From: Chromera velia
Taxonomy: Eukaryota; Sar; Chromeraceae
Direction: 5' to 3'
Length of the DNA stretch: 35,732 nucleotides
Assembly: GCA_018398765.1 (NCBI GenBank)
Contig: JAHBMJ010004392.1
Span: 43,850-79,581 of the forward strand
Shown: one piece after another, positions 20,495 through 32,045 of the stretch
Numbering within the stretch: position 1 is the stretch's first letter
Layout: each line of letters begins with the position of its first letter
The notes under the pieces: generated by a model
Database searches by the model: none
What the model was told of the DNA's origin: nothing
Seen by the model: the letters and a program-made list of their open reading frames with translations, nothing else
Made by a program: the position numbers and the translations under genes

Positions 20495-21234
20495 TTTTTT
20501 GTTGCTCTTTCTCCCCTTCCCTCATTGCATGTATCTAATAGATCTAATAATAGATATTATTCTTGGTATTAATACGTTATTATCATTATCATAGTACATC
20601 AGTGGCAGTCATTGTTATGAGCTTAGAGAAATCTACTAAAATATCTAGAGATAGGCACTCAATGTTTAATAGGTTTATACATAAGCGTACACAGGTAATA
20701 AGTGATTTATTGGTGTGGCAAAGGTGCTTTATAAGACACTGTCGCTCTTTTGTCTTTTAGAGGTCACCCCCGCAAATGGCAGGGGGGAGTGATTCACTAC
20801 TGAGGCTCAGACCACACTCTGTGGCCCCCCTGGTTTCCGAGGCCGCGATCGACTAACAACTGTTCTGAACTTTGCATGTTTTCAGCCGCTGACTGAGAAA
20901 GAACCATTCCAAAGATAATACTAATGATACCAGATGATGTAGCGCATTTTAACTTAATATGCGCACTTCCTGCATCTGTCTCTCTTCTTTGTTCTCTCCT
21001 CCCACTCTTACTTTCCTTCCCTTCCATTGCTTCTAAATCCTCTTGTATATATTCTTCCTTTCTTCTTTCGTCTCCTCCTGGGCCCTTCTCTTTATGATTA
21101 CTCCATGTCTTTGTGCCAAAACCGTCTCTTTAAATGAGCTCCCCGGTGCATAGCTCCCCGGTGCATACAAGTAGGACAAAAGTATACCAGGTTGTTAAGT
21201 GCCACTTTTAGGGCTGGTTTTACAGGATGGCATG

Positions 21235-21530
21235 GGATGGCCCTCACGCAGCCTGCAGTACCGCATTAGCGGGCCTCAAGCCTTCTAGAACTATACATTG
21301 CATCTAGCAATACATACATTTAAGCATAATATATTTACATTACGCTTGCATGTCACACTCGGTCACACTTCTATTTAAAATGTTATACTCTATTTATTGA
21401 GTCTCTCTAGCTTAGTCTTGGTGATACTTAGTGATCTATCTGTTAATGTACTATTTCTTGAACAGACAGTCTAACGGACAGTCCATGGACTTGCATGCAC
21501 CTTTATATTTTTTAGACGTCTATATGAGCT
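21235..21530 (+). repeat. Diverged dispersed repeat, copy 1
   Basis: It shares ordered words with 23095-23320: a GGCCC...GCAG stretch, ACGCTTGCATGYCAC, GATCTRT followed by a CTAT...TGAAC block, GGACARTCCATRGA and CTATATG. The orientation is the same. Substitutions and small indels are frequent. Confidence 0.55.
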
Positions 21531-22852
21531 ATCACCTACTAACACACAACCTGGCAGCAGTCTGTGTCAATCTACAGAAATGATTGCAAACTCTCTACTC
21601 TCTTCGTTCAGGCGTGAAACAGTCTCAAACTATTTTTTTTTCTCTCATTTTTTATCGTTTTTGCTAATCACTGCAACAAACTATCTGTAAAATAAATTTT
21701 GTAACCGCATATTAAGTGAACCAGAAACTAAAAGTGAAGCGCTACTATTGTACTTTCCGTTTCTATTTGTTTTCTTATTGTAACTACTCTCTTGACTCTG
21801 AGTCGATCGTTTGTTTGCTTCTGTTTAACACAGAATCTGTTTTGGGTGAAATGGTTATACCTTTTGGCCACCATGCATAGTGTAGTTGATACCAAGAGTT
21901 AATTATTCAATTAACTTTGAGTAGCTGGACATTCTTAAACATCCTCTGTGGGCTGTATAATATGTTTCCATGATTTTTTTGCTATTTTTTGCACATGTTG
22001 GATATCCATGTATATGCCTTTGCTGGCAATATTGCTGCCAGCTTTGGCCGTCTCTTATAAAACTCCACCTAGGGTTTGGCATCAATCAATCAATCAATCA
22101 ATCAAAAAGCTGTCTCTCTGCTCTAGCTATCTGGTACTTTCTTCAAGACTTTCTTTCACGACAGATTGCTTCTTTTCTTCCTTTGTATGTTTTCATTGTT
22201 TTTAATTCTGGTAGCGTTGGGCGAATACTTTTCTGGTTTAAAGTTTCTTGATGCCTATGTATGTCAAGCCTCTTTTAGCGGCTCTAGAAAGGTGCTGCGT
22301 ATAACGTACATTTCCTCAGAGGCTTTTTTCTTTGTTGGCTGAAAAAATAAGTTAGGTAGTGGCATTTTTTACATTACTTTGCATTGCTTTGCTCGATATG
22401 TGGCCTTGCTTGATCACACTGTTTGACCTTGAGCATAAATTGATATAATAGAGAGAGAAAAGACAAAAAAAATGGAACCAAACATCTTCTTGATCATTTT
22501 TTTGAATCCACGTCTGTGCAGTAGTATTTTTCGAGCGGTTTTGGACACTAGTTCGGGCAGCTGACGGGCTCGAGTATGCATACATATGTCGGGTCCCGTT
22601 TGTTCATGCATTTTTCATATATTTTTCTCTCTTACAGTGTTTCATTTTTTTAAGGCTTATGTTTAGGTTACTTATTAGTTCTTTTATGCCTAGTTTTATG
22701 TTCCATTAGCTTGTTTGGTGGTTTGTTTTCTTGAAAAAGAACGGAGGTGGGTGTCATCATATACTACAATACACTGTCATTTAACCGATCTGGCCGGATC
22801 TGGCTTTTATGCTATGAAAATGACTGCATGCCTTTATAGCCCTATCTCTCTA

Positions 22853-22883
<31 letters not shown>

Positions 22884-22920
22884 ATCTGTCTTTCTGTCTG
22901 ACTGTCTATCTGTGTGTCTA

Positions 22921-22952
<32 letters not shown>

Positions 22953-23094
22953 GACAGTATACCTAGATAGCACACATACTCACCACAAAAATAAACAGAG
23001 AAAAAGAAAAAGGGAGAGCAATTTTTCAAAAGAAAGAGAGAGAAAAGGAGAGCTATATATTGTTTGTCACGTTTACAATATTCTTATTAAGAGC

Positions 23095-23320
23095 TGGCCC
23101 ACATGCAGTCTAGCAGTGCATTACTGCTTTGCTGCCAGGCTTGGAGCCCTCCGGGTGCCTCCGAGGCCACTGTCACATCATCTAGGACATCACGCTTGCA
23201 TGCCACGTAATATATCCATTTAGTCTTTGAAGTTGTTAGCTTTGGTAAGCGATCTGTTTACTATATCATGAACGGACAATCCATAGATTCCAATACGCTT
23301 GTATATAATCTATATGTAAG
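23095..23320 (+). repeat. Diverged dispersed repeat, copy 2
   Basis: This is the partner of the segment at 21235-21530, in the same orientation, with ACGCTTGCATGCCAC at 23192 matching ACGCTTGCATGTCAC at 21342. No coding sequence is recognisable in it. Confidence 0.55.
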
Positions 23321-23944
23321 ACCTACAATGTCATAGTAGTACAAAACATGCGTATAAAATTTCTAAGTCTTAGTAAACCTCTTATAATTATCTATAATTA
23401 CCAAACAAATATTTTATTCCACACTTTTGAGAAGATTAACGGTGTTTTATTGAAGTTTACAGTCTTTAAAAAAATTAAGTGAAAAAAAAACTGCGATCGA
23501 CATGTACAGCAAAACCCTCAATCATCAAAAATTTATAGTGAAGGTAGAATAATTAGAGATTAGATGTGAAGTTGGTTGACAAAAAAAACTAGCAATACAA
23601 AAAGAAATTAATCTTAGAAGTAAAAGAAGAAAGCATAGAAATATACTTACTTACTTACTTAATTGTAGTTAAGCCTAGAGTCTCTAAAACCAGAGATAAA
23701 TGGCAACCTATGCATGCAGTTGTAAACAAAAGGAGCAAACCGCTGCAGCTTAGCCTGCTTCCGCATGAATATGAACAACCACGACCCTCCGCAGCCTAGG
23801 CTGAAGCTAAAGGCTAAACAACTACACAAGACGTGCGCGCACTCATTTCAGACAAGTTTCGATCAGTGCACTTGCCTTCTTCGGCTCCCGGTCCACAATG
23901 AATGAAACGAGCTCTCTTACATATGTCTCTTCTTCCCCGATACC

Positions 23945-25605
23945 TCATCCCCCAGCTGCAGCAGTCCATCTTGCTCTGCAGACCCTTTCACCAATTCTTG
24001 TTCTCTCTTTCACTCTCTCTGCCAGTGAATGAAGTTTGGATCTAAGCTGCTCTGTTCGCACGCACGCAGACAATCGATGCACCGCATCGTCGATCACCTT
24101 TTTACCTTCGACTGCAGGACAGTGAATATAGTGTTCTTCGCAGGATCTACCGTGTCTCTTTCCCCCACCAGCACATGCTCGAAGGAGAGAAGTGAAAAAA
24201 GAACTACCAGACAAGAGAGAGCGAGGCAGAGTACGCAATTGAACTGTGTAACCCCACCCCCTTCTAACCCTCCCCCCTAAAAACAACATGGCCAGACGCT
24301 GGTGCGATCGGTTCTCTATCTGAAAATTACTCAGTCGGGAGTTGCGTGAATAGATACCACATGAACGGGTGAGCCTATGCTCGCCGACGGGTCTTGAAGT
24401 CAACCATTCCCACAACCATTCTGAGGCTTCCCTTTCCCTCGCTTTCTGCCTGAGTGTCCATTTATTCGTTGTGTTTCTCCCTCTCTGGCTTTCTTAAAAA
24501 AGATCTGGTGCGATTGTCTGAAGCATGCTACTGGCTGAATTGGCCCATACCGGGGTCAGCGATCTATGCCATGCATCCCAGCCTGCCCGAGGAACCTCCC
24601 TTTCTGTTCTCTTTATGCTTTCTATGAAACCTCCCAACTGATAAGAAAGGATCTCTCTCATGGGACGCACACCAACCGAAACCAAAGTTGGCACTTTGAA
24701 AGAATTATAGGGCAAACGGAATGTCCAGCGTACAAATCGAAGTTGCAATGCATCAAGTGCAACGATATCTCTCTGACTTACCGGCAAGACTTCCAGCGAG
24801 TACGTTGCCACTGGCTCCCAGAGCGCCTACAGTAAACGAATTTTGCATCGGGGGGGCAAAGGACCTAAGGATGAACAAGTGCCCATCACTGCCCCTAAAC
24901 AGCGTTCAGCATTTTCAAGTCGGTCCCTGACTGACTTTGGTGGGTCCCCTCCCTCAAACACACGACACCCAAGGTATTTATAGCTCTCTACACGTTCAAC
25001 TGTCTTCCCTTCAAAAGTCACTTCCCCTTCTATTTCTCTTCTTGAGCCTGAGAGTGCGAGAACTTTTGTTTTCTTTAAATTCACTTTCAACCCATGTTCC
25101 TGACAATAAGAGGCCAAACGGTCCGAACGCCACTGCAGGTCAGAAGAAGAGTGAGCAAAAACAATAAGATCGTCTGCGTAACCTATGCTGTCAAGCAGTA
25201 AGTCCGCCAATCTTACCTCCTCAGGGATACGGGGTCGCTGCTCCGTTGTTTCACTCTCCTCGCTCCTCTCTCGATATTCTCCCCCCCTCTGTCTTTCATC
25301 CATATCTGATTCCCCATCCAAGCCATTAACAGCTTCCCTCCCTTCAACACTCAAAGCAGAATGAATATTATTAATAAACAAAAGAAAAAGAAGAGGAAAA
25401 AGTGGATCTCCCTGTTTTACCCTTGCACTTTCGGGAAAGACCCAATCCGACCCATCCACCCTTCCCCACACATTCATATATATGGAATAAATCATGCACA
25501 CGTCCTTCTCGCTGACTCCTTCCTCTCTAAGTCTGTCAATCATTTTCTTTCTGGGTACTCGGTTAAATGCCTTGCTGAAGTCAACAAACGCTGCAAGGAG
25601 GGGTC
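23945..25605 (-). pseudogene. LINE reverse transcriptase, palm to C-terminus (broken)
   Basis: This part starts at the right edge of the nested insertion. RT palm motif A is FVDFSKAFNRVPR. The QGDPLFPLLF motif has Phe where Ser is usual, and YADDLIVF is the catalytic Asp pair. Beyond it are KVNLKKTKVLAL and YKYLGCRVF, typical of the thumb-proximal region. In-frame stops are TAG at 24829-24827 and TAA at 24496-24494. The last segment, to 23945, holds a Cys-x-rich HGRSCEEHYIHCPAV pattern resembling the C-terminal zinc knuckle of LINEs. No frameshift is evident, so the loss of function looks due to point changes plus the insertion. Confidence 0.85.
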
Positions 25606-26195
25606 CCAGGGTCTGGCACTTATATTGGGTTACAGGTTTCAACACCCCTTATACATAAGGGTATACCCCCCTGTAATGTTACCCTTACTTCAAAAGTGGT
25701 CCCAATCGATCAATCTCATCAGGTTACATCTAAAAATATTGAAAACATCTTCTGTTGATTGAGGTTACATGAGAAACTGACGAAAAACGATGTGTCCCTT
25801 TCATTTTGTAACCAAACCCCTTGTAACCTTGTAACCTGTAACCTAAAATAACCCTCTTCAAAAGTGATGTAACCTTCGTCTGCATGCATTTTAAAGTGTT
25901 TTTGAAGTGATTTGAAGAGTTTTTGAAAGTTGACTTTTTGGTCGGTTACGGACCTCAAGACCACCTGTAACCTTGTAACCTGAAACCTTGCAAGGAGACA
26001 TATATAATAAGAGGTGTAACCTCATGTAACCACATAAGCTATACAGTAAAAGTGATTGATTTTGAAGTAACTCAACATGCCGGACCTCTAGCTTGTGTGA
26101 AAAGCTCGTCCAAATGTTTTTTGGTTCATTTTTTATGTCATTTTTGCACTTGTAACCCTATATGAGCCCAAGAGTGCCCCCCCCTAGGAGGGGTC
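25596..26195. mobile_element. 580-bp TIR element nested in the LINE, 10-bp target duplication
   Basis: AGGAGGGGTC occurs at 25596-25605 and again at 26186-26195. Removing 25606-26185 and one copy restores the LINE frame across HRPLLAAFVDF exactly. The element's ends are imperfect inverted repeats: both carry GGCAC close to the tip and then a TATA/GGGTTACA word. The interior is crowded with GTAACC/GGTTAC words. A 10-bp duplication fits Mutator-like elements (usually 8-11 bp), but the superfamily is inferred. It has no coding capacity, so it would be non-autonomous. Confidence 0.85.
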
Positions 26196-27205
26196 TGTGG
26201 CTCTTCTTTGCTGAAGCCGTGAGAGCATGAAGAGCAGCTATCGCTTCCCTTGTACCGACTCCCTTCCTGAAACCCACCTGTCGTTCATCTATATTCGTTG
26301 TCTCCCTTAACCGGCCATCCATCAACAACGTGAACAACTTTGCCAGAAGGCAGACGATATGTATAGGCCTCCATTCATCACAAAAGGGAGAGACGTGACC
26401 TTTTGGAACAGGAGCGATTCGAATGAAGTTCCACTTTTCTGGCCAGAAAGAAAAAAGGAAAAAAAGATTGAAGAAAATGAAAAGAAGAAAACGAGACAGA
26501 TGAGAAGAGGAAAGACATAAATGTATCTGCGCAAGGGAGATTCCTTTGAGGCTGGCTGCCTTCTTTGGGTCGATTGCCCTCAGTATTTTCTCATATTTAT
26601 CGAAAGAGAAGAAAGGTGCCAAGGGGGGAGCTGGTGTTTCATCCTTCTTTTGAGGCTCCAGTCCGTTCCCACTGAACACATCGGCCCAAAAATTTGAAAA
26701 CGAAAAGGTGGATGGCTTTTCTCCCTCACTCCCACTCTCTGCCTTTTTTTTTTCCCTCCTCCATTTCTATAGGGCTACTGGGTCCTTAGCAGCTTCTTCC
26801 ACGAGTCTCTCTGCCTAAAGAATGACATATTTTCTCTTTTTTCTTGCTATTAACTTCCCTTTCTCTCTGTTTAACCTGTTTATCTTTCTCTTTGCTATGA
26901 TGCACCGCTCGTCTTTGTCCCTCCAGAGTTCCCTTTCTTCCTTCCATTCCTTTTTTGCGGATCTAACTCTCTTCTGAATCTCCCTGCATTCTTGATCCCC
27001 CCAAGGTATGATAGCCTTTTCCTTCCTTTCACTTTTCCTCAGATGGTGAAATAGAAAGGAATTATGAGCGATTATAAGGGAGTCAAGAACGCATTGATAA
27101 TATGTAAGAGAGAAAACATACTTCAGAAAGTTAGCGCAGTTAGATTTCTGATTGCAGTGATCGGAACAAGAAACAAGTTCAAAGAAGCCATAAAAAATTA
27201 AGAAT
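26196..27205 (-). pseudogene. LINE linker and RT fingers (broken)
   Basis: On the minus strand the frame runs from about 27205. A basic linker (IPWGDQECREIQKRVRSAKK and Lys/Arg-rich coil) leads into FSNFWADVFSGNG and then RT blocks with WPEKWNFIRIAPVPKG and QVGFRKGVGTREA. In-frame TAG codons are at 26817-26815 and 26769-26767. A Phe/Leu-rich stretch between the linker and the PEKW block is unusual for a LINE and may reflect decay or a small internal insertion. It joins the downstream RT part in frame once the nested element is removed. Confidence 0.8.
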
Positions 27206-29340
27206 TAAAAGGAAACGAATGAGTGTGATCAAGTTCAAACTAATTTAAAAGGACACACTGCAGCAATTATATTTATGACTGACATATACAAGCGCACACA
27301 AGCTGAATATGTCAATGATTGACACACACAAGCTAATTGTGTCCACGACTGACATACTGAGAGAGAGTCACAGAGTTAAGTCCGGTTGAGTCGGTATACA
27401 CAGTGACTGCGTACTCATACGTTACATCCTCAACTTTCTCGACAAAATTCATTACGTCTTTCTACCAGGATGAATGATCTGCTTTTCTTATATTTCCTAG
27501 TATACTTCTCTTCATCATTTAATAGAATTGACTTTCCTGAGAATCGAAACACTTCTAAACATAATCGAACCTTGATTGACACAGAACTCTGAGCACTTGT
27601 CCACATCTTCATCTACTTGTGATAGACGGCCTTCATCCCTTATAATCTCTTGATCGAAACTCAAAGTTGAGAGTCAATATCTCACTTAAGCAGACTTCTA
27701 ACATCCAGTTTCCAGCTGTGCTTGTTTTTCTACACGTAGGAGGAGCGTGGAACACTGGTTTGCACACATGAGCTACAGTACATAAATTAATCATGCAAGA
27801 ATGTTGAATGATCTAAAATAAATATATATGAATACATTGAATGAATAACGCAACGCGGCGGCGGGTTATACAGATGTGTATGGACCAATTAGAACCTGCC
27901 GCCAGACCTTAACCGGCTCAAAAATTTTGAGGGGAAAAGCAACAGCCCTCTGTTCCCTTTTCCCTCCTGGACTCAAAGCAACGACCCTAGGAGTCGTCTT
28001 TAAAGAAATCGACAACTGAATCTGAATTGAAATAATAATTATGTGGGCTTTTAAAAAGATAAAATAGTTACTGAATAGCATTAATTTACATTAATGTTCC
28101 AGATTTTTTCAGAAAATTTTCCCGCGGTATCCCGAGGTCCACTATCAAGGGGCATATATTTTGCACCACCGCCGGCTTCCTCAGTGTCCAACGCCGGGAC
28201 CGGGCATTGTCATACAGTGTTTTCAACACATAAGAAACACCAAACCAATCCTACTGGCCTGCATGGTTAGGATTTTCCTGGCTGTCATCGTTGCTAGCGT
28301 TGTTGCTAAACAAATGCAGAAAATGTGTTATATGACTTTTGCTTTAAATTTGAATCTGATCAAATTTAAATCTAATTCAATGAATTGATTAAAATCAAAT
28401 TCAATCGGTTGGTGATTTAATTTTTCAATATTCTGCTTAACATTAAAAGAACATTTTCTTTGTCAGATGACTGATGCTAGAGCTAATGTCCACCTGTGTT
28501 ATATTATTTAAAATGTAGAAATACACATACTGAGTCATCTCCGGTTTTTTGATCTGAATACGCCTTGAACAAGGCTTTTGCAGGAGTGATATCAATGAAG
28601 AGCCCTTATACTAAGGTTCTGACTTACATGTGAATTTGAAGATGTACAGTGACACCCAATTAAGCAGTATGTGCGAGCAGCAAAAAAAAATTGATCATAC
28701 AAGAAAAGTATTGAAACATCACATTGGTGGAGAATTATAACACGAAGAGCTACCATCGAGGGAAAGTGAAAGATAGTAGGCTAAGCCTCTATTTTCAGAC
28801 AGAATAATACAGAATGGGAGCGAAACGGAGCATCGGAGAGATTCAAAATTGTCAGACTTAACGGATATTTGCAGTCATTATATCAATGTTCAACTTATGC
28901 CATATTGTAACTTTTAAATTTGTAAGCAACGAATAAGATTTTGTACTGTAACAATCTGTAATTTGGATCTGTAATACTCCTCTGAGTCACCTGAAGGCAG
29001 CTTGTAGGAGCTAGTTCCAGGTGCTTCTAGGCGCTTCTAGGACAGCCACGTGACAGTGTTACAGTAGCTTTTGCAATCTTCTAGGCAAACGCAAGCTATG
29101 AATGAATATGCATGTCCTTTGTCGCTGATCCAACTAAAATCTCTTCTAAATTTACGGAATCCGATCATGATTTCGTCATTTGGTAATCATCTTTTGTAAT
29201 CTCTGCTGACAATGATCTGCATGGTGGTGAAACTGACTCTAAAACTTTGTGAGCTAGAAACTTGACAATGTTGGGATTGAGTCGATCAGCTAGCTGTATC
29301 GGCTGTATTGGATTTGATCGATTTTACCAAAGAGATTTAC
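27206..29340. other. AT-rich intergenic region, no gene seen
   Basis: It includes a degenerate tandem block at about 27250-27360 built on ACACAAGCT...GTC..TGACTGACATA. A GC-richer patch lies near 28120-28200. The rest is AT-rich, without recognisable coding motifs, tRNA or element ends. Confidence 0.4.
27250..27360. repeat. Degenerate tandem repeat, about 35-40 bp unit
   Basis: Three imperfect copies alternate the words GACTGACATA (or GATTGACACA) and CACAAGCTRAWTRTGTC. No protein is implied. Confidence 0.55.
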
Positions 29341-29349
29341 CCAAACAAT

Positions 29350-29540
29350 CAACATAAGTCACATGACATCAGTGGTACAATGCTCACGAAATCTTAAGAG
29401 CTTCAGCTTCGTATGGTTAGCGATGGTTGGACTGTAATGATGCATGTTCATAAAGAAAATAAAAAGAAATAATTTTTTTTTCTCGATGTTATTATAAATG
29501 TTCATAGCCCGTCATTTGACGTACTGATATAGTCTGACAT
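29350..29540 (+). repeat. Dispersed repeat B, copy 1
   Basis: It contains CATGACATCAGTGGTACAA, AGAGCTTCAGCTTCGT, AAAGAAATA with a T-run, and TTCATAGCCCGTCATTTG, in this order. The same order occurs on the minus strand at 34735-34900, and a shorter version occurs at 30100-30220. Confidence 0.75.
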
Positions 29541-29678
29541 ACCTTAATATACCAGTGACAATTTGTGATAATAAATTGAATGTCTGCATATCTGGTTGCA
29601 TTGGAAACAGCTGTTCAATTTTGAACATTCTGGACGTGCAGCTCAGTAAGTCACATAAAGTTCCGAATCAGTAAAAGC

Positions 29679-29803
29679 AACTGATCCATGCAGTAATTGA
29701 AGGCCGCTGCTTGCAAATAGAAAAAAGTAATTCGTATAGTAGGACCATGCAGTATTATAGTGGAAGCGACTGATCCATGCAGTACTTGAAGGTCGCTGCT
29801 TCT
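29679..29803 (+). repeat. 90-bp tandem duplication
   Basis: ACTGATCCATGCAGTA followed by WTTGAAGGYCGCTGCTT occurs at about 29679 and again at about 29769, giving two partial copies with a 90-bp period. A third related word, GGACCATGCAGTATTATAG, lies between them. Confidence 0.8.
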
Positions 29804-30099
29804 AGTGCTGCTTGCAATTGAAAATTGCATTTTGCCACTTAGTAGTATGCGCAGACCGGAGCAGACGGCGAATGGTACTGACAACTTGCTAAAATCTCAG
29901 ACAGTTGTACATAGTTGTATGTGGCAGACGCAGGAGTCCGGCCGTCCTGCTCTGTCGTGCTCTCAAAAAGGGAGCAAGAATCAAAAAACCTGGAATTACC
30001 TAGGCAACAGATGCATGTACACACAATTAAACTGTACCAGAGCGCATCAAACCCTTGCGGTCTAGGAATAGTCTGGAGCGACTTAAGTAACGCAGCGTC

Positions 30100-30220
30100 C
30101 CGCTTCGTTTGGTTAATTTTGGATGATGATGCTTGTTTATATATGTTTATGAAGAAAACAAAAAGAAATAGATTTTTCTTTAATTTTATGTTCATAGCCC
30201 GTCATTTGTACCGATAGTCT
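30100..30220 (+). repeat. Dispersed repeat B, copy 2 (3' part)
   Basis: It shares TTTATGAAGAAAAC, AAAAGAAATAGATTTTT and GTTCATAGCCCGTCATTTG with the other B copies. Just upstream, 30044-30090 resembles 30301-30350 (AGCGYATCAAA..CTT followed by TCTAG and GGAGC), a second short repeat. Confidence 0.65.
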
Positions 30221-30726
30221 GAAAACGGAGTCTTGCTTGCAAAAAGATGCAAAGAAACGCCAGGCCCTAACACCGGGCCGAAACATAACATTTAACAACA
30301 TCAAAGCGTATCAAAGCCTTATGATCTAGAAGATCTATGGAGCAGCTAAAATCGAGTTATAAAACAGTGCATGTTGCGGTTGCAGCACCGAAAATGTGAA
30401 TGAAACACTAAATGTGTGCTAAGCCTTTAGTTTCAAGTTGCTGTCAATATTTTGACCGATACATCGATATTAAATGATATGAATACATCCCATGGTATGC
30501 AAAGACAAGGTCTTTGCTGTTGCATGGTCATCATCACCATCTTAGTCAGAGCTTGTGACACTGCTTTTAACACCTTTTTAAGTGCACTCTCGATTCAGGT
30601 CAAATCACAACTAAGAAACCTTAGATCTGTATGTTTGTAAAGAAATCTTATGTCGATATTCAGAGTCTCCATGATCTCAAGGAAGCGTTCTCAGAAGACT
30701 TAGTGAATTCAAATGAAACAAACGCT

Positions 30727-31640
30727 GATCAACTTGTTGATATCGGCCAAAGCTATTCGATGAATTAATAGACTGCATATCAGACACACTGTATGGAGAT
30801 TAAGTGCTGTCAAATGCTGCAACAGTCGTCGAATGAACAAATAGATAAATGAATGAATAAATGAATGCATGCATGAATGAATGAATGAATGAATGCATTG
30901 TTCAAATTAGATGAGTGAATGACTTTGATAAGCGGTACAAGCACAAACACATGTATATGCATGCATACATATATGCATGACAATCATATAACAACAATCA
31001 ATCAACCCACCGTGTAACAGATAACAATCAAATGAAGCTAAAGCTTCCCATTGAATCAATTGAGCATTGTACATACTGATCAAACCTAGGATTAAACCGA
31101 TTGAACGACACAAACGACAAACGACAGCTGATAGTGATCGATGCTAGCTGCTCGACTCTTGAAAGAATGCGCTCTCGAAGTTAGACTGATTGTGGTCATT
31201 GACAAATATATTTCATAATAATGTCGGATAATGTGTTTTTTTTCGGGATCCTGGTTTTTTATTTGCTGAATTGCTGCATCGAGCGTCACACTTGCTTGAT
31301 TCAAAGTTTTTCACTGTGGGGCTTTGCCGGCCGGGTGCTTGTTTGATCATGTTTTTGATAATGTTTTCCTGCTTTTCATGAATCTTGACTCTTCCTAGGA
31401 CAATTCGAACCATCTTCTTGATTATTTACAGGCTGCAGCATCTTAATAACTAGCGTAGCAATTTATAAATTAACTGTAATTACATCCGTCAATCTCATCT
31501 TTGGGCTTTGGCGACCTGTTGGCAGCTTTTGCATGCAGCCCATCTTTGGCAGCGAGTAATTGTTTACAGCGGTTTTAATTTACAGCATGATCACCAAGAT
31601 GTTTGCCTCGGTTCGCCTAGCTCAATATGGTTGTATAGAA
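30727..31640 (+). repeat. Large inverted repeat, left arm
   Basis: This segment matches the reverse complement of roughly 34910-35732 along its length. Shared landmarks include TTGATATCGGCC, ATTAATAGACTGCATATCAG, AGACTGATTGTGGTCA, TTTGCTGAATTGCTGCATCG, TCGAACCATCTTC and CAGCGAGTAATTGTTTACAG. Similarity is patchy but high, estimated by eye at 75-90%. It contains a GAAT array at about 30836-30896. No credible gene lies in it. Confidence 0.8.
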
Positions 31641-31921
31641 CTGAACTCATTATGTACATGTATAACTACAGTGAAATGATCCTAGGAAATGATCATAATC
31701 CTAGTCACAATATCATTACACATATGCATGCATGAAGAATTACTTTATGATCTCGAACATTATTTTGTAGCTACAAATCGAGTTGACCAGTGTACTACTA
31801 CTAGTAGCCGGTGTGTTGTATTCTCTTTGGTGCTCTGCAGCAGCTTCTGGAGTACCAAGAAGGATCTTTTTTGTTCTTCCTCATCAGTATAAGAACCTTT
31901 TGTTGTCATTTTTTACATGAT

Positions 31922-31924
<3 letters not shown>

Positions 31925-31992
<68 letters not shown>

Positions 31993-32045
31993 AGAGAGAG
32001 AGAGAGAGGGAGAGAGAGAGAGAGAGAAAGAGAAAGAAAGAGAGA
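31925..32045. repeat. (GA)n microsatellite
   Basis: About 120 bases are nearly pure GA with a few CA, GGGA and AAAG interruptions, preceded by a short GT run. Open frames through it are Arg-Glu repeats and not genes. Confidence 0.92.

Larger units (their letters stand above)
20495..23642. other. AT-rich intergenic region with relics and simple repeats
   Basis: There is no supported gene. A GC-richer patch at 20760-21030 has a 76-residue minus-strand frame of unknown origin, possibly a transposon relic. A 16-bp unit AGCTCCCCGGTGCATA is duplicated at about 21137-21168. ATCA repeats lie at about 22081-22105 and TCTG/TCTA arrays at about 22842-22950. Segments at 21235-21530 and 23095-23320 are diverged direct copies of one another. 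Confidence 0.45.
23643..27205 (-). mobile_element. 5'-truncated non-LTR retrotransposon (LINE)
   Basis: A single minus-strand frame of about 890 codons, after removing the insertion at 25606-26185 plus one target-site copy, reads from about 27205 to 23945. In order it contains a basic linker, FSNFWADVF, the RT fingers (PEKWNFIRIAPVPKG, DEWRPIHIV, QVGFRKGVGTREA), the palm motifs FVDFSKAFNR, QGDPLFPLLFLLFINNI and YADDLIVF, and a C-terminal Cys/His segment. The N-terminal endonuclease is absent, which fits 5' truncation during target-primed reverse transcription. A (AAGT)n array at 23645-23660 may be its 3' tail. Confidence 0.85.

Noticed and set aside
30836-30896. CRISPR-like regular repeats
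   Set aside because: A GAAT microsatellite without spacers, in a eukaryotic sequence. There is no CRISPR array anywhere in the window.
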